NCBI GenBank assembly: GCA_934589155.1
Contig: CAKTNP010000040.1
Location: 1-10,863 of the forward strand
Reading direction: 5' to 3'
Length of the DNA stretch: 10,863 bases
Source: an uncultured Oscillospiraceae bacterium
Lineage (GTDB): Bacteria; Bacillota; Clostridia; Oscillospirales; Oscillospiraceae
A program made the position numbers and the translations under genes. Shown here one piece after another: positions 1 to 7,201 of the stretch (the stretch's first letter is position 1; each line of letters starts with the position of its first letter). Below the pieces are notes generated by a model. It saw only the letters and a list, made by a program, of their open reading frames with translations, was not told the DNA's origin and made no database searches.

Positions 1-207
1 GTTTTCACCTACAATTTCCGGGATCATGCGGAAACCGTGACCCTGGACGAAATTGAATATGTGTTTTGTTCGGATGTAAACGACTGTCCCCCACCAACAA
101 AAAAGACATCGCCTTTTGGCGGTGTCTTTTTTGTTGCCGAAAGGCGGATTCAAACCCATCCAAATCCAACAGGCCGGTGGCCTGTTGGAAAAACCAGCTC
201 GGGATAA
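1..207 (+). CDS. 3' fragment of an upstream gene, possibly a serine recombinase C-terminus
   Basis: Frame 1 is open from the first base to a TAA at 205-207 (68 codons); the other two plus frames stop early. The first part reads like real protein (VFTYNFRDHAETVTLDEIEY, then a Cys-Ser-Asp stretch). The pattern of an aromatic beta strand, a short polar turn, a T-x-T-x-x-E-I stretch and then 'SD' resembles the tails of large serine recombinases of Clostridia. That match is from memory and weak. From about codon 33 the frame runs through the terminator hairpin, so the last 35 or so residues are probably a read-through tail without function. If it is a recombinase, the left edge of the window would be the end of a mobile element. 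It could also be any other short C-terminus. Confidence 0.35.
   Translation, partial: VFTYNFRDHAETVTLDEIEYVFCSDVNDCPPPTKKTSPFGGVFFVAERRIQTHPNPTGRWPVGKTSSG
99..132. terminator. Two-way intrinsic terminator
   Basis: A 15-bp stem (99-113 with 118-132, one G-T wobble) closes a TTTT loop. The stem begins with six A and ends with six T, so it has a GC core and a U tract when read from either strand. It can end the plus-strand gene at the left edge and also stop minus-strand transcripts arriving from the lacI-AEC unit, whose stop codon lies about 250 bases away. Confidence 0.8.
165..189. repeat. Perfect 11-bp inverted repeat (hairpin)
   Basis: TCCAACAGGCC (165-175) and GGCCTGTTGGA (179-189) are exact reverse complements around a 3-base GGT loop. 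No T run follows on either strand, so it is not a standard terminator. It lies in non-coding DNA between the convergent ends of the left-edge gene and the AEC gene. It could be an RNA-stabilising hairpin or part of a small repeat family; nothing in the sequence decides this. Confidence 0.6.
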
Positions 208-380
208 GAACCAGGCGCGGCGGTCGAAGTAAAAGCCGGATTTCCTGTGTCAAATGATTGGCATTTATAGGTGAAACTTTGCAATTTCCCGGTTTGTGCG
301 TAGGGGATAATGGCACAGCGTCCCCTGCCGGAAGACCGGGACTTTGTGATTGCCTGGTGGAGGTCCGCACGTTGATGGGA
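208..380. other. Non-coding gap with an imperfect nested inverted repeat
   Basis: No convincing gene is seen here; the frames that cross it are shadows with no ribosome binding site. It holds nested complementary segments: GCAAT 281-285 with ATTGC 349-353, CCCGGT 288-293 with ACCGGG 335-340, and GGGGA 303-307 with TCCCC 321-325. Together they could fold into one branched or bulged hairpin in the RNA from either strand. It may help end or protect the 3' end of the AEC transcript. There is no T tract, so this is not a classical terminator. Confidence 0.35.
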
Positions 381-1349
381 TCACACCAGGCCAAAGCTCC
401 GCAGTACATAGACCCACAGGGTGATGGTCAGGGCGGAAAAAACGGTGGAAAGGATCACCGTGTTGGAGGTAAGTACGCTGTCGGCGTGCATTTTTTTTGC
501 CATGACGAAGGAGGCCACGGTGGTGGGGGAGCCGGACATGATCAGCACGGCGATCAAGGCGCTGTCCCGGAAGCCCAGGGCGGCAGCCAGAGGCAGGAAG
601 ATGGCGGGGATCAGCAGAAGCTTGAGGAAGGAGGCGGCCACAGCGCTTTTCCAGCGGGTCATGGCTTCTGCCCCGGAGAAGGATGCGCCGATCACCAGCA
701 GGGCCAAGGGCGATGCGATGGAGCCGACGGACTTGAGGGCGCTGTCAATCACCGTGGGTACGGAGAGCCGCAGCAGCGCGAAGGGAACCCCTGCCAGAAT
801 GCCCAGAATGATGGGATTTTTCAGCACGTTCAGGCAGGCTTGCTTCACGGCGCTGCCGCCCTTGACCGCGGGCATCAGACGGCCCTGCTCGTCCACCTGG
901 GGGGAGAAACTGAGGATCAGTACGGAATAGATGTTGAAAAAGGGCACGGCGGACATGATCATAATGGGCACAAGCCCCGCGCTGCCGTAGATATTCTCTG
1001 CCATGGCTACGCCCAGAATGGCGGCGCTGGAGCGGGCAGAAGCCTGGGCGAAAGCGCCTACCTGCCGCTTGTCCTTTATGCACCGGCTGCTGACAGCCCA
1101 GGGAATCAGAAACATGGCACTGGTGGAGGCAAAGCAGAACAGGCAGAACAGCGGATCAAAGTCGCTGTAAAAATTCATGTCCGCAATGGATCGGAACAGG
1201 CTGACAGGCAGCGCGCAGCTGAACACAAACTCATTGGCCACTTTGTTGAAGGTATCGTTGAACAGATGGACCTTTTGCAGGAAGAACCCCAGAGTGATGA
1301 TCAAAAACAGGGGAATGGTGGCATTGACGGCAAAAATGAAGTTATCCAT
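381..1349 (-). CDS. AEC-family transporter (auxin efflux carrier-like permease)
   Basis: This 322-residue integral membrane protein belongs to the auxin efflux carrier (AEC) family, whose bacterial members move organic acids such as malate or other small anions across the inner membrane. It opens with a hydrophobic helix (residues 3-24), followed by a VFSCALPVSLFRSIA stretch (42-56) typical of the family. It alternates about ten hydrophobic segments and ends with the conserved SGSPTTVASFVMAKKM region and two last helices. Length is normal for the family. The ATG at 1349 is the only start that keeps the first helix; a GGAG lies 13 bases upstream, which is rather far, so translation may depend on coupling to the regulator gene that ends 24 bases before. 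Being in one unit with the LacI-type gene suggests it serves the same catabolic programme. The substrate cannot be read from the sequence. Confidence 0.88.
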   Translation of the reverse strand: MDNFIFAVNATIPLFLIITLGFFLQKVHLFNDTFNKVANEFVFSCALPVSLFRSIADMNFYSDFDPLFCLFCFASTSAMFLIPWAVSSRCIKDKRQVGAFAQASARSSAAILGVAMAENIYGSAGLVPIMIMSAVPFFNIYSVLILSFSPQVDEQGRLMPAVKGGSAVKQACLNVLKNPIILGILAGVPFALLRLSVPTVIDSALKSVGSIASPLALLVIGASFSGAEAMTRWKSAVAASFLKLLLIPAIFLPLAAALGFRDSALIAVLIMSGSPTTVASFVMAKKMHADSVLTSNTVILSTVFSALTITLWVYVLRSFGLV

Positions 1350-1373
1350 AAAGGGTTTCGGACTCCGTTTTCT

Positions 1374-2372
1374 CTAAAATATCAGTTTGTTCTGTTCCAC
1401 AGGCATAAAGGCTGCCTGCAGGATCACGTTTTGCAGCGGCGCTTCCGGGCTGTGCATCCGGGAGAGCAGCAGCTTTCCGGCGGTGCGGCCCAGCTCGGCG
1501 GTGGGCTGGCTGATAAGGCTCAGCTTTTGCAGTCCGTACTGGGCGTGGTCGCTGTCCAGAAAGCCCAGCAGCTCCATGTCCTTCGGTACGCTGAGCCCCC
1601 GTTTGCCCAGAAGGATCCGGGCCTCCACGGTGAGCACATTGTTGGAGATGGCCAGGGCAGTGCAGCCCAGCTCCAGCAGTGCGTCCAGATTCTCCGCTTG
1701 CAGCTTGGTGGAGGAGGTGCCCGCACGGATCAGGTGTTCGGTGCTGAGTCCCGCGGCATCCATGGCGTCCTGGTAGCCCTTGCGCCGGTCGGAGGTGGTG
1801 GAAATGCTGTGAATGCCCGTGAGAAAGCCGATTTTCTGGTGTCCCTTGCGGATCAGGTAGTCAATGCCCATGCGCATGGCACTATAGCTGGAGACGTACA
1901 CCGCGTCGTAGGGTGCACCGGGCAGCTGCCGGTCGATGAGTACCACGGGGAAGCCCTTGGGAATGGCGGCGGAGAGTTTCTGGCCGTCCGCCATGGCGGA
2001 AGCGATGATCAGTCCGTCCACCAGTCCGCTGGTGAGCACATTCAGGCTATCCAGCTCTCGCTGGGGATCCTCCCGGGTGTTCAGAACCAGAAGCCGGTAT
2101 CCCTCCTGGGCCAAAACATCCTCCACCTCTTCGATCATGGTGGAGAAAAAGGCGTTGGATATATCCGGCACTACAAAGGCAACCAAATTGCGCTTGCCGG
2201 TTTTGAAGCTGCGGGCGGTGGAATCCGGTACATAGTGCAGCTCCTCAATGGCTCTTTCCACAGACAGCCGAGTCGGCTCATTGACGTTCCGGGTCCCGTT
2301 GATCACGTGGCTCACTGTAGCAATGGATACCCCGGCTCTGGCGGCCACATCTCTGATGCTGACGTTTTTCAT
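1374..2372 (-). CDS. LacI-family transcriptional regulator
   Basis: The protein has 332 residues when started at the ATG at 2372. An N-terminal helix-turn-helix (IRDVAARAGVSIATVSHVIN, residues 6-25) is followed by a hinge (YVPDSTARSF, about 48-57) and a periplasmic-binding-protein-like effector domain with typical segments (VVLIDRQLPG, STTSDRRKGYQDAM). An in-frame GTG at 2378 would add two residues, but a GGAG at 2378-2381 overlaps it and sits five bases before the ATG, so the ATG is the better start. The hinge has Phe where many LacI proteins have the DNA-wedging Leu. It is transcribed away from the ABC operon and most likely represses it through the double operator at 2558-2579, with a sugar or related metabolite as inducer. 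The effector is unknown. Family assignment is firm; the target is inferred from position. Confidence 0.95.
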   Translation of the reverse strand: MKNVSIRDVAARAGVSIATVSHVINGTRNVNEPTRLSVERAIEELHYVPDSTARSFKTGKRNLVAFVVPDISNAFFSTMIEEVEDVLAQEGYRLLVLNTREDPQRELDSLNVLTSGLVDGLIIASAMADGQKLSAAIPKGFPVVLIDRQLPGAPYDAVYVSSYSAMRMGIDYLIRKGHQKIGFLTGIHSISTTSDRRKGYQDAMDAAGLSTEHLIRAGTSSTKLQAENLDALLELGCTALAISNNVLTVEARILLGKRGLSVPKDMELLGFLDSDHAQYGLQKLSLISQPTAELGRTAGKLLLSRMHSPEAPLQNVILQAAFMPVEQNKLIF

Positions 2373-2377
2373 AGGCA

Positions 2378-2390
2378 CTCCGTTAAACGG
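2378..2390 (-). promoter_or_regulatory. Ribosome binding site of the lacI-type gene overlapping a palindrome
   Basis: On the minus strand, GGAG (2381-2378) lies five bases before the ATG and decides the start codon. It overlaps CCGTTAAACGG (2380-2390), a perfect inverted repeat around one base. A protein bound here, perhaps the regulator itself, would sit on the leader of its own gene. The half-sites share CGTT/AACG with the operator upstream of the ABC operon but are arranged differently, so autoregulation is only a suggestion. Confidence 0.45.
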
Positions 2391-2397
2391 TTAAATG

Positions 2398-2412
2398 AAC
2401 AAAAATTTTGTT
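2398..2412. promoter_or_regulatory. AT-rich 15-base palindrome in the lacI-type leader
   Basis: AACAAAA (2398-2404), a central A, then TTTTGTT (2406-2412) form a perfect palindrome between the candidate lacI promoter and its start codon. It may be a protein-binding site or simply AT-rich sequence; its composition makes chance symmetry fairly likely. Confidence 0.3.
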
Positions 2413-2435
2413 AACTACAAATCATTACCGTGTTA

Positions 2436-2446
2436 CTTATATAATA
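2436..2446 (-). promoter_or_regulatory. Candidate -10 region of the lacI-AEC transcript
   Basis: Read on the minus strand this is TATTATATAAG, the best -10-like sequence upstream of the regulator gene, about 65 bases from its start codon. No good -35 is found at 16-18 bases; TTGAAG occurs only 14 bases from the TATAAG register. The promoter may be weak, which would suit a regulator gene. Confidence 0.35.
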
Positions 2447-2518
2447 TCAGGTTTCCTTCAAAAAAGATATGTGGTTTATGCACAATTTTTGAACGAAAAA
2501 CTTATGAAATATGAACAG

Positions 2519-2547
2519 TTGAAATTTGCCGCAAGTAATGTTATTAT
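2519..2547 (+). promoter_or_regulatory. Sigma-A-type promoter of the ABC operon
   Basis: TTGAAA (-35, 2519-2524) and TATTAT (-10, 2542-2547) are separated by exactly 17 bases, and a TG one base before the -10 (2539-2540) makes an extended -10 element. Transcription should start near 2554, giving a leader of about 68 bases before the binding-protein gene. The double operator begins about four bases after the predicted start. Confidence 0.7.
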
Positions 2548-2557
2548 TCAATCAAGA

Positions 2558-2579
2558 AAAACGTTTACGCAAACGTTTT
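2558..2579 (+). promoter_or_regulatory. Double LacI-type operator
   Basis: AAAACGTTT (2558-2566) and AAACGTTTT (2571-2579) are perfect reverse complements separated by ACGC. The element can also be read as two copies of the 8-bp palindrome AAACGTTT with a central CG, at 2559-2566 and 2571-2578, centred 12 bp apart, about one helical turn. Palindromes with a central CG flanked by A and T runs are the usual targets of LacI-family proteins. It covers roughly +4 to +25 of the predicted transcript, a position where a bound repressor blocks initiation or early elongation. The first copy also partly resembles a CcpA cre site, so catabolite control through the same bases is possible. Confidence 0.7.
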
Positions 2580-2621
2580 ATCGGACAGGAAAATAAAATC
2601 AAAACAGAAGGGGAGAAAAAC

Positions 2622-4265
2622 ATGAAATTCAAAAACATTCTTGCAGGCGTGCTGATCGCCGCCTCCGCGCTGTCGATGACGGCCTGCGGCGCAGGCAGTT
2701 CCTCCGCCGGCGGCTCCGGCTCTGCCACCCCGGCCCCCAGCGCTACCGCCGCTGCCTCTGAGGTACAGAACAAGGTCATCAAGGTGGCTACCACCTCTGA
2801 CCCCGCCTCCCTCGGCACCTACGACGAGGGCTCTTCCAGCGGCCGCTGGATCACCCTGACCTTCACCTATGAGACCCTGGCCTACATCGACAGCGACGGC
2901 CAGTTCAAGGGGATCCTGGCGAAGGATTGGTCCAAGAACGAGGAGCTGTCCAAGGACGGCAAGGCCGTGTACGACGTGGAGATCTACGACTACATCACCG
3001 ATACCGCCGGCAACCACCTGACCGCCGACGACATCATCTTCTCCTACAACGAGTGCCTGGCCAACGGCAAGGGCAACCAGCACAGCGCCCTGACCGGCGG
3101 CATGGACGCCATCGAGAAGACCGGCGACTATTCCGTCCGCTTCACCTGGAAGCGGGACTCCGCGGGCGAATTTGAGGACGCCATGGCCAAGGTCCTGGTG
3201 GTTTCCCAGAAGGCCTATGAGGAAAGCGGCGACTGCATGCGTACCAACCCCGTCGCCACCGGCCCCTATTACGTGAAGGATTGGTCCACCGGCACCTCCC
3301 TGACCCTGGCCAAGAACGAGAACTACTGGCAGAAGCCGGAGCTCTGCGGCAGCTACCAGAAGCAGAACGCCGATGAGATCGTCTTCTACTTCGTCTCCGA
3401 GGCTTCCCAGGTCGCCATCGGCCTGGAGACCGGCTCCTACGATATGAACAACACCCTGAACTACACCAACGCCTCCCGCTTCATGGAGGGCGGCGCGGAC
3501 GCGGCCAACTTCACCGTGGATTCCGAGCGTGACGCGTTCTTCCAGCAGATCTGGGTCAACCGCTCCGAGGAGAGCCCCCTGCACGATCTGCGCATCGCCC
3601 AGGCAGTGCTCTACGCCATCGACCAGGACGGCCTGATCCAGGCAGTCGCCGAGGGCCATGGCGAAAAGGTCTACTGCTACGGCAGCGACATCAACATCGG
3701 CTTCCAGGAGAAGTGGAAGACCGAGGACTACTACAACTACACTGTGGACAAGGCCAAGGAGCTGCTGGCGGATGCCGGCGTGGCTGAGGGCAGCCTGAAC
3801 CTGACCATTCTCTGCGACAACGACGAGACCCGTGTGAAGATCGCCCAGGTCGTGAAGCTGTACCTGGCAGAGGTTGGCATCAACGCGGAGATCACCTCCT
3901 TCGACCAGGCCCTGTGGAACACCTACCAGACCGACCCCACCAAGTTCGACATCAACATCTCCTACAACGGCGGCTGGGGCTACATCACCAGAACCTGGAA
4001 CCAGCTGGATTCCACCCGTTATGAAAAGCACAACATGGCCATGGTCCGTGACGACAAGCTGGACGATCTGATCCATACCGCACAGGTCTCTCAGGATCCT
4101 GCTGACATCGACGCTGCCAAGCAGTACATGACCGAGGAAGCTTATCACTACGGCCTGTTCCACAAGGAACTCTACGGCATCACCAGCAACGCAAAGGTCA
4201 CTGAAGCCGTCTACGACTACAGAGGAAACCTGGTACCCGGCGCCTGCACCTACGTCTGGAACTGA
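2622..4265 (+). CDS. ABC transporter solute-binding lipoprotein, family 5 (Opp/Dpp type)
   Basis: This is a 547-residue extracellular lipoprotein that captures substrate for the importer encoded just downstream. It has a lipoprotein signal peptide (residues 1-22, SMTAC with Cys22 as lipid anchor) and a low-complexity Gly/Ser/Ala/Pro/Thr linker (23-45). The family-5 binding fold follows, with typical segments TADDIIFSYNE, ATGPYYVKDW then LTLAKNENYW, HDLRIAQAVLYAID and AKELLADAGV. The ATG at 2622 is chosen because AAGGGGAG lies six bases before it and the signal peptide begins there; the open frame upstream runs through the promoter and operator. Family-5 proteins bind peptides, but also nickel, oligosaccharides, opines and glycosides. 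Given the LacI-type regulator, esterase and sugar kinase, a carbohydrate-containing ligand is plausible but unproven. Its uniform use of C-ending codons suggests high expression. Confidence 0.95.
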   Translation: MKFKNILAGVLIAASALSMTACGAGSSSAGGSGSATPAPSATAAASEVQNKVIKVATTSDPASLGTYDEGSSSGRWITLTFTYETLAYIDSDGQFKGILAKDWSKNEELSKDGKAVYDVEIYDYITDTAGNHLTADDIIFSYNECLANGKGNQHSALTGGMDAIEKTGDYSVRFTWKRDSAGEFEDAMAKVLVVSQKAYEESGDCMRTNPVATGPYYVKDWSTGTSLTLAKNENYWQKPELCGSYQKQNADEIVFYFVSEASQVAIGLETGSYDMNNTLNYTNASRFMEGGADAANFTVDSERDAFFQQIWVNRSEESPLHDLRIAQAVLYAIDQDGLIQAVAEGHGEKVYCYGSDINIGFQEKWKTEDYYNYTVDKAKELLADAGVAEGSLNLTILCDNDETRVKIAQVVKLYLAEVGINAEITSFDQALWNTYQTDPTKFDINISYNGGWGYITRTWNQLDSTRYEKHNMAMVRDDKLDDLIHTAQVSQDPADIDAAKQYMTEEAYHYGLFHKELYGITSNAKVTEAVYDYRGNLVPGACTYVWN

Positions 4266-4280
4266 TCGCGATATTTCCAA

Positions 4281-4304
4281 AAAGGCGGCAGTATTGCCGC
4301 CTTT
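4281..4304 (+). terminator. Intercistronic hairpin (partial terminator or mRNA stabiliser)
   Basis: AAAGGCGGCA (4281-4290) and TGCCGCCTTT (4295-4304) form a perfect 10-bp stem around a GTAT loop, 15 bases after the binding-protein stop codon. Only three T follow before C-rich sequence, so termination should be incomplete. Such hairpins after a binding-protein gene typically protect its mRNA 3' end or let only part of the transcripts continue, giving more binding protein than permease. Confidence 0.7.
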
Positions 4305-4371
4305 CCTGTGAACTGTGTATAAGTAGCAACAAACCGAAAACCGGCCGTTCCGGCCCTCCCGGAGGAATGAT

Positions 4372-5346
4372 ATGTTTCGATTTATTACCAAGCGTCTGCT
4401 GCAGATGATCCCCGTGATCCTGCTGGTAGCAACGCTCATTTTCACAATTCTATATATGGTTCCGGGCGATCCGGCCCAGATCATGCTGGGCAGTACCGCA
4501 ACGGAATATGAACTGGCCGAAATGCGGGAGCAGCTGGGCCTGAACCGGCCCTATATCGTGCAGTTGGGCGAGTTTCTGTATAATACCTTCATCCGCTTTG
4601 ACTTGGGAACTTCCTACCTCACCGGTGCGCCGGTGTCCACCGAGATCGCCTGCCGCCTGCCCAGAACCCTGGCTTTGGGCATTGCCTCCATGGTGCTGGC
4701 CTTCGGCATCGGCATTCCTCTGGGCGTCACCGCCGCCGTACACCAGAACGGCTGGGGCGACCGGATCAGCATGATCATCGCCCTGCTGGGCGTCTCCATC
4801 CCCACCTTCTGGCTGGCCATGCTCATGGTGCTGCTGTTCTCCCTGAAGCTGCGCTGGTTCCCAGCCAGCGGCATCGGCGGCTGGGAATACTATGTGCTGC
4901 CCACGGTGTCGCTGTGCTTCGGCGGCCTGGCCACCCAGGCCCGGCAGTCCCGTTCCAGCATGCTGGAGGTCATCCGCAGCGACTATGTGGTAACGGCCCG
5001 GGCCAAGGGCCTGTCCCAGCGGGAGGTCATTTTCAAGCACGCCCTGCCCAACGCCATGAACCCCATCATCACCCTGGCCGGCAACAACCTGGCCGTGATC
5101 TTCGGCGGTAGCGTGGTTATTGAGAACGTGTTTTCCTTCCCTGGCATCGGTCAGTATATGATCAACGCCATTAACCAGAGAGATTATCCCATCGTCCGGG
5201 GCTGCGTGGTGATGCTGGCCGTGGTCTTCGCGGTCATTATGCTGCTGGTAGACCTGTGCTACGCCTTTAACGATCCGCGCATCAAGTCCCGCTATGTGAA
5301 CACGGGCAAAAAGAAACCGGCCAAAGCGGCGAAAGAGCAGGTGTGA
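4372..5346 (+). CDS. ABC transporter permease, DppB/OppB type
   Basis: This 324-residue membrane protein is the first of two permease subunits of the importer. It starts with the family hallmark: a short cytoplasmic FRFITKRLL stretch, a first helix (about 11-30) and the PGDPA motif (31-35). After an extracellular loop come further hydrophobic segments, and the EAA-type cytoplasmic loop that contacts the ATPases lies at about residues 204-230 (DYVVTARAKGL, then HALPNAMNP). Length is normal for the family. The ATG at 4372 has GGAGG six bases upstream. It lies 106 bases after the binding-protein gene, beyond the hairpin, and ends only two bases before the best start of the second permease, so the two are likely translationally coupled. 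Confidence 0.95.
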   Translation: MFRFITKRLLQMIPVILLVATLIFTILYMVPGDPAQIMLGSTATEYELAEMREQLGLNRPYIVQLGEFLYNTFIRFDLGTSYLTGAPVSTEIACRLPRTLALGIASMVLAFGIGIPLGVTAAVHQNGWGDRISMIIALLGVSIPTFWLAMLMVLLFSLKLRWFPASGIGGWEYYVLPTVSLCFGGLATQARQSRSSMLEVIRSDYVVTARAKGLSQREVIFKHALPNAMNPIITLAGNNLAVIFGGSVVIENVFSFPGIGQYMINAINQRDYPIVRGCVVMLAVVFAVIMLLVDLCYAFNDPRIKSRYVNTGKKKPAKAAKEQV

Positions 5347-5348
5347 CC

Positions 5349-6200
5349 ATGGAGAAAAAAGAAAATCGATTCCTTGTGCTTGCCAAGCGCATGAGCCGGA
5401 ACACCAACGCGATGATCGGCCTGGCCATTTTTGTGGTGCTGGTGCTGTCCATCATCATCGTGCCCCTGGTATCCCCCTATGACTACAGCAAAATGGACGT
5501 GACCGCCCTGCACCAGGCCCCCTCCGCCGCCCATTGGTTCGGCACGGACGACCTGGGCCGGGACATCTTCACCCGTGTCTTCTACGGCGGCCGGTATTCT
5601 CTGAGCATCAGCATTGCCGCCGTGGCCTTCTCCACCGTGATCGGCCTGTTCCTGGGCGCGACCGCCGGTTACTTCGGCGGCACCTATGATACCCTGGTCA
5701 TGCGCGCGCTGGACATCATCCAGGCGATCCCCTCCATTCTTCTGACCATTATCATCTCCGCCGCCCTGGGCGTGGGCATTGATAAGACCATTATCGCCAT
5801 CTCCGTGGGCACCATTCCCTCTAACGTTCGGCTGCTCCGGGGCACGGTGATGCAGACCCGTGAAAACCAGTATCTGGAGGCGGCGGAGGCCATCGGCTGC
5901 AGCACGCCCCGGAGGATCCTGCGGTATGTGATCCCCAACAGCTGGTCGCCCCTGATCGTCTCTGCCACTATGGGCATTGCCAAGATGATCCTGGAGCTGG
6001 CTGCCCTGAGCTACATCGGCCTGGGCGTGCCCGCCTCCATCCCGGAATGGGGCAGCATGCTTTCCAACGCCAGAGGCTTCCTGCGCGACTACCCGTATAT
6101 GCTGATCTTCCCGGGCATCTTCATCGCCCTGTCTGTGCTGAGCCTGAATATGATCGGCGACGGCCTGCGGGACGCGCTGGACCCCAAACTGAAGGACTAA
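5349..6200 (+). CDS. ABC transporter permease, DppC/OppC type
   Basis: With the ATG at 5349 the protein has 283 residues and is the second permease subunit, pairing with the DppB-type protein. A first helix at about 21-41 is followed by the family segment HWFGTDDLGRDIFTRVFYGG (62-81), several further helices, and the EAA loop at about 177-200 (YLEAAEAIGCSTPRRILRYV), which docks on the ATPases. Start choice: a GTG at 5343 overlaps the previous stop codon and would add two residues, but AGGTG (5339-5343) sits five bases before the ATG and matches the anti-Shine-Dalgarno sequence well. The two-base gap to the previous gene points to coupled translation. The next gene follows after 12 bases. Confidence 0.95.
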   Translation: MEKKENRFLVLAKRMSRNTNAMIGLAIFVVLVLSIIIVPLVSPYDYSKMDVTALHQAPSAAHWFGTDDLGRDIFTRVFYGGRYSLSISIAAVAFSTVIGLFLGATAGYFGGTYDTLVMRALDIIQAIPSILLTIIISAALGVGIDKTIIAISVGTIPSNVRLLRGTVMQTRENQYLEAAEAIGCSTPRRILRYVIPNSWSPLIVSATMGIAKMILELAALSYIGLGVPASIPEWGSMLSNARGFLRDYPYMLIFPGIFIALSVLSLNMIGDGLRDALDPKLKD

Positions 6201-6212
6201 GGGGGAACCGAT

Positions 6213-7199
6213 ATGAACAATCAAAACGCTTTCCTGAGGGTGGAGGATCTTCGGGTAGAATATGTTTCCGGCGGCAAGACCGTCCACGCGGTCAACGGCG
6301 TCAGCTTTGACCTGGAGCGGGGCAAGACCCTGGGCCTGGTGGGCGAGACCGGTGCCGGCAAAACCACCATCGCGAAAACCATCCTGCGGATCCTCCCGGA
6401 TGCCCAGGCCAGGATCGCCGATGGCAAGGTGATGCTGGACGGCCAGAATCTGCTGGAGCTCAGCGAACGGGCCATGCGTAAGGTTCGCGGCGGCCAGGTG
6501 ACGATGGTATTCCAGGACCCCATGACCGCGCTGAACCCCATTATGACCGTCGGCGAGCAGATCGCCGAGGTCATCCGCAAGCACCAGACCCTGCAGGGCG
6601 AGACCGCCCGGCAGCTGGCGGAGGATATGCTGGCCATGGTCGGCATCCCTAAGGAGCGCTACGGCGAGTATCCCCACCAGTTCTCCGGCGGCATGAAGCA
6701 GCGCGTGGTCATCGCCATGGCGCTGGCCTGCAACCCCCATCTGCTGCTGGCTGACGAGCCCACCACCGCCCTGGACGTCACCATTCAGGCCCAGGTGCTG
6801 GATATGATGGAGGAGTTGAAAAACAAGTACAATACGGCCATGATCCTCATTACCCATGACCTGGGCGTGGTGGGCAGAATGTGCGACGACGTGGCGGTGA
6901 TTTATGCCGGTGAGGTGCTGGAGTACGGCACCAAGGAGGAGATCTTCCTGCATCCCTGCCACCCCTATACCGTGGGCCTGTTCGGGGCCATCCCGGATCT
7001 GTCCGTGGATACCCGCCGTCTGGCGAACATCGAGGGCCTGCCCCCCGATCCCACAGACCTGCCCAAGGGCTGCTGCTTCAATCCCCGCTGCCCCTACGCC
7101 ACGGAGGAATGCCGGCAGGAGAAGAGCCCCCTGGCAGAGGTGCGGCCCAACCACCTGTGCAGCTGCAGATATTGGAACAAGGTAGGAAAGGAGAGCTGA
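6213..7199 (+). CDS. ABC transporter ATP-binding protein, DppD/OppD type
   Basis: This 328-residue ATPase is one half of the heterodimeric motor of the importer. Visible motifs: Walker [10 protein letters not shown] (44-52), Q-loop Gln101, signature FSGGM (157-161), Walker B LLLADE (177-182) and H-loop His215. The C-terminal oligopeptide/dipeptide-transporter extension carries the Cys pattern [15 protein letters not shown] (286-300) plus Cys316 and Cys318; in related ATPases such cysteines hold an iron-sulfur cluster. All catalytic residues are present. The ATG at 6213 follows a GGGGGAA run that begins directly after the previous stop codon. Two bases separate its stop from the next ATPase gene. 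Confidence 0.95.
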   Translation: MNNQNAFLRVEDLRVEYVSGGKTVHAVNGVSFDLERGKTLGLVGETGAGKTTIAKTILRILPDAQARIADGKVMLDGQNLLELSERAMRKVRGGQVTMVFQDPMTALNPIMTVGEQIAEVIRKHQTLQGETARQLAEDMLAMVGIPKERYGEYPHQFSGGMKQRVVIAMALACNPHLLLADEPTTALDVTIQAQVLDMMEELKNKYNTAMILITHDLGVVGRMCDDVAVIYAGEVLEYGTKEEIFLHPCHPYTVGLFGAIPDLSVDTRRLANIEGLPPDPTDLPKGCCFNPRCPYATEECRQEKSPLAEVRPNHLCSCRYWNKVGKES

Positions 7200-7201
7200 C
7201 C

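Noticed and set aside
148..162. GGATTCAAACCC, like the reverse complement of a tRNA T arm
   Set aside because: No acceptor, D or anticodon stem can be built around it on either strand.
66..257. 63-codon plus-strand open frame across the terminator
   Set aside because: It runs through the terminator and the perfect hairpin, has no ribosome binding site, and its Cys/Arg/Lys-rich sequence does not look like a protein.
258..2414. 718-codon plus-strand open frame opposite the AEC and LacI-type genes
   Set aside because: It is antisense to two well-recognised genes, has no ribosome binding site, and is rich in Gly, His and Gln with no recognisable domain. Long open shadows are common opposite GC-rich genes.
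2440..2445. Perfect TATAAT on the plus strand
   Set aside because: No -35-like sequence 16-18 bases upstream, and the promoter at 2519-2547 is better placed and better formed.
4295..4323. Second promoter before the permease gene (TATAAG at 4318-4323)
   Set aside because: No -35 at a proper distance; 17 bases upstream lies the hairpin arm TGCCGC.
2565..4484. 639-codon minus-strand open frame opposite the binding-protein gene
   Set aside because: Composition is repetitive Val/Gly/Leu/Ala/Asp, a mirror of the C-ending codons of the real gene; it would cross the promoter and operator region.
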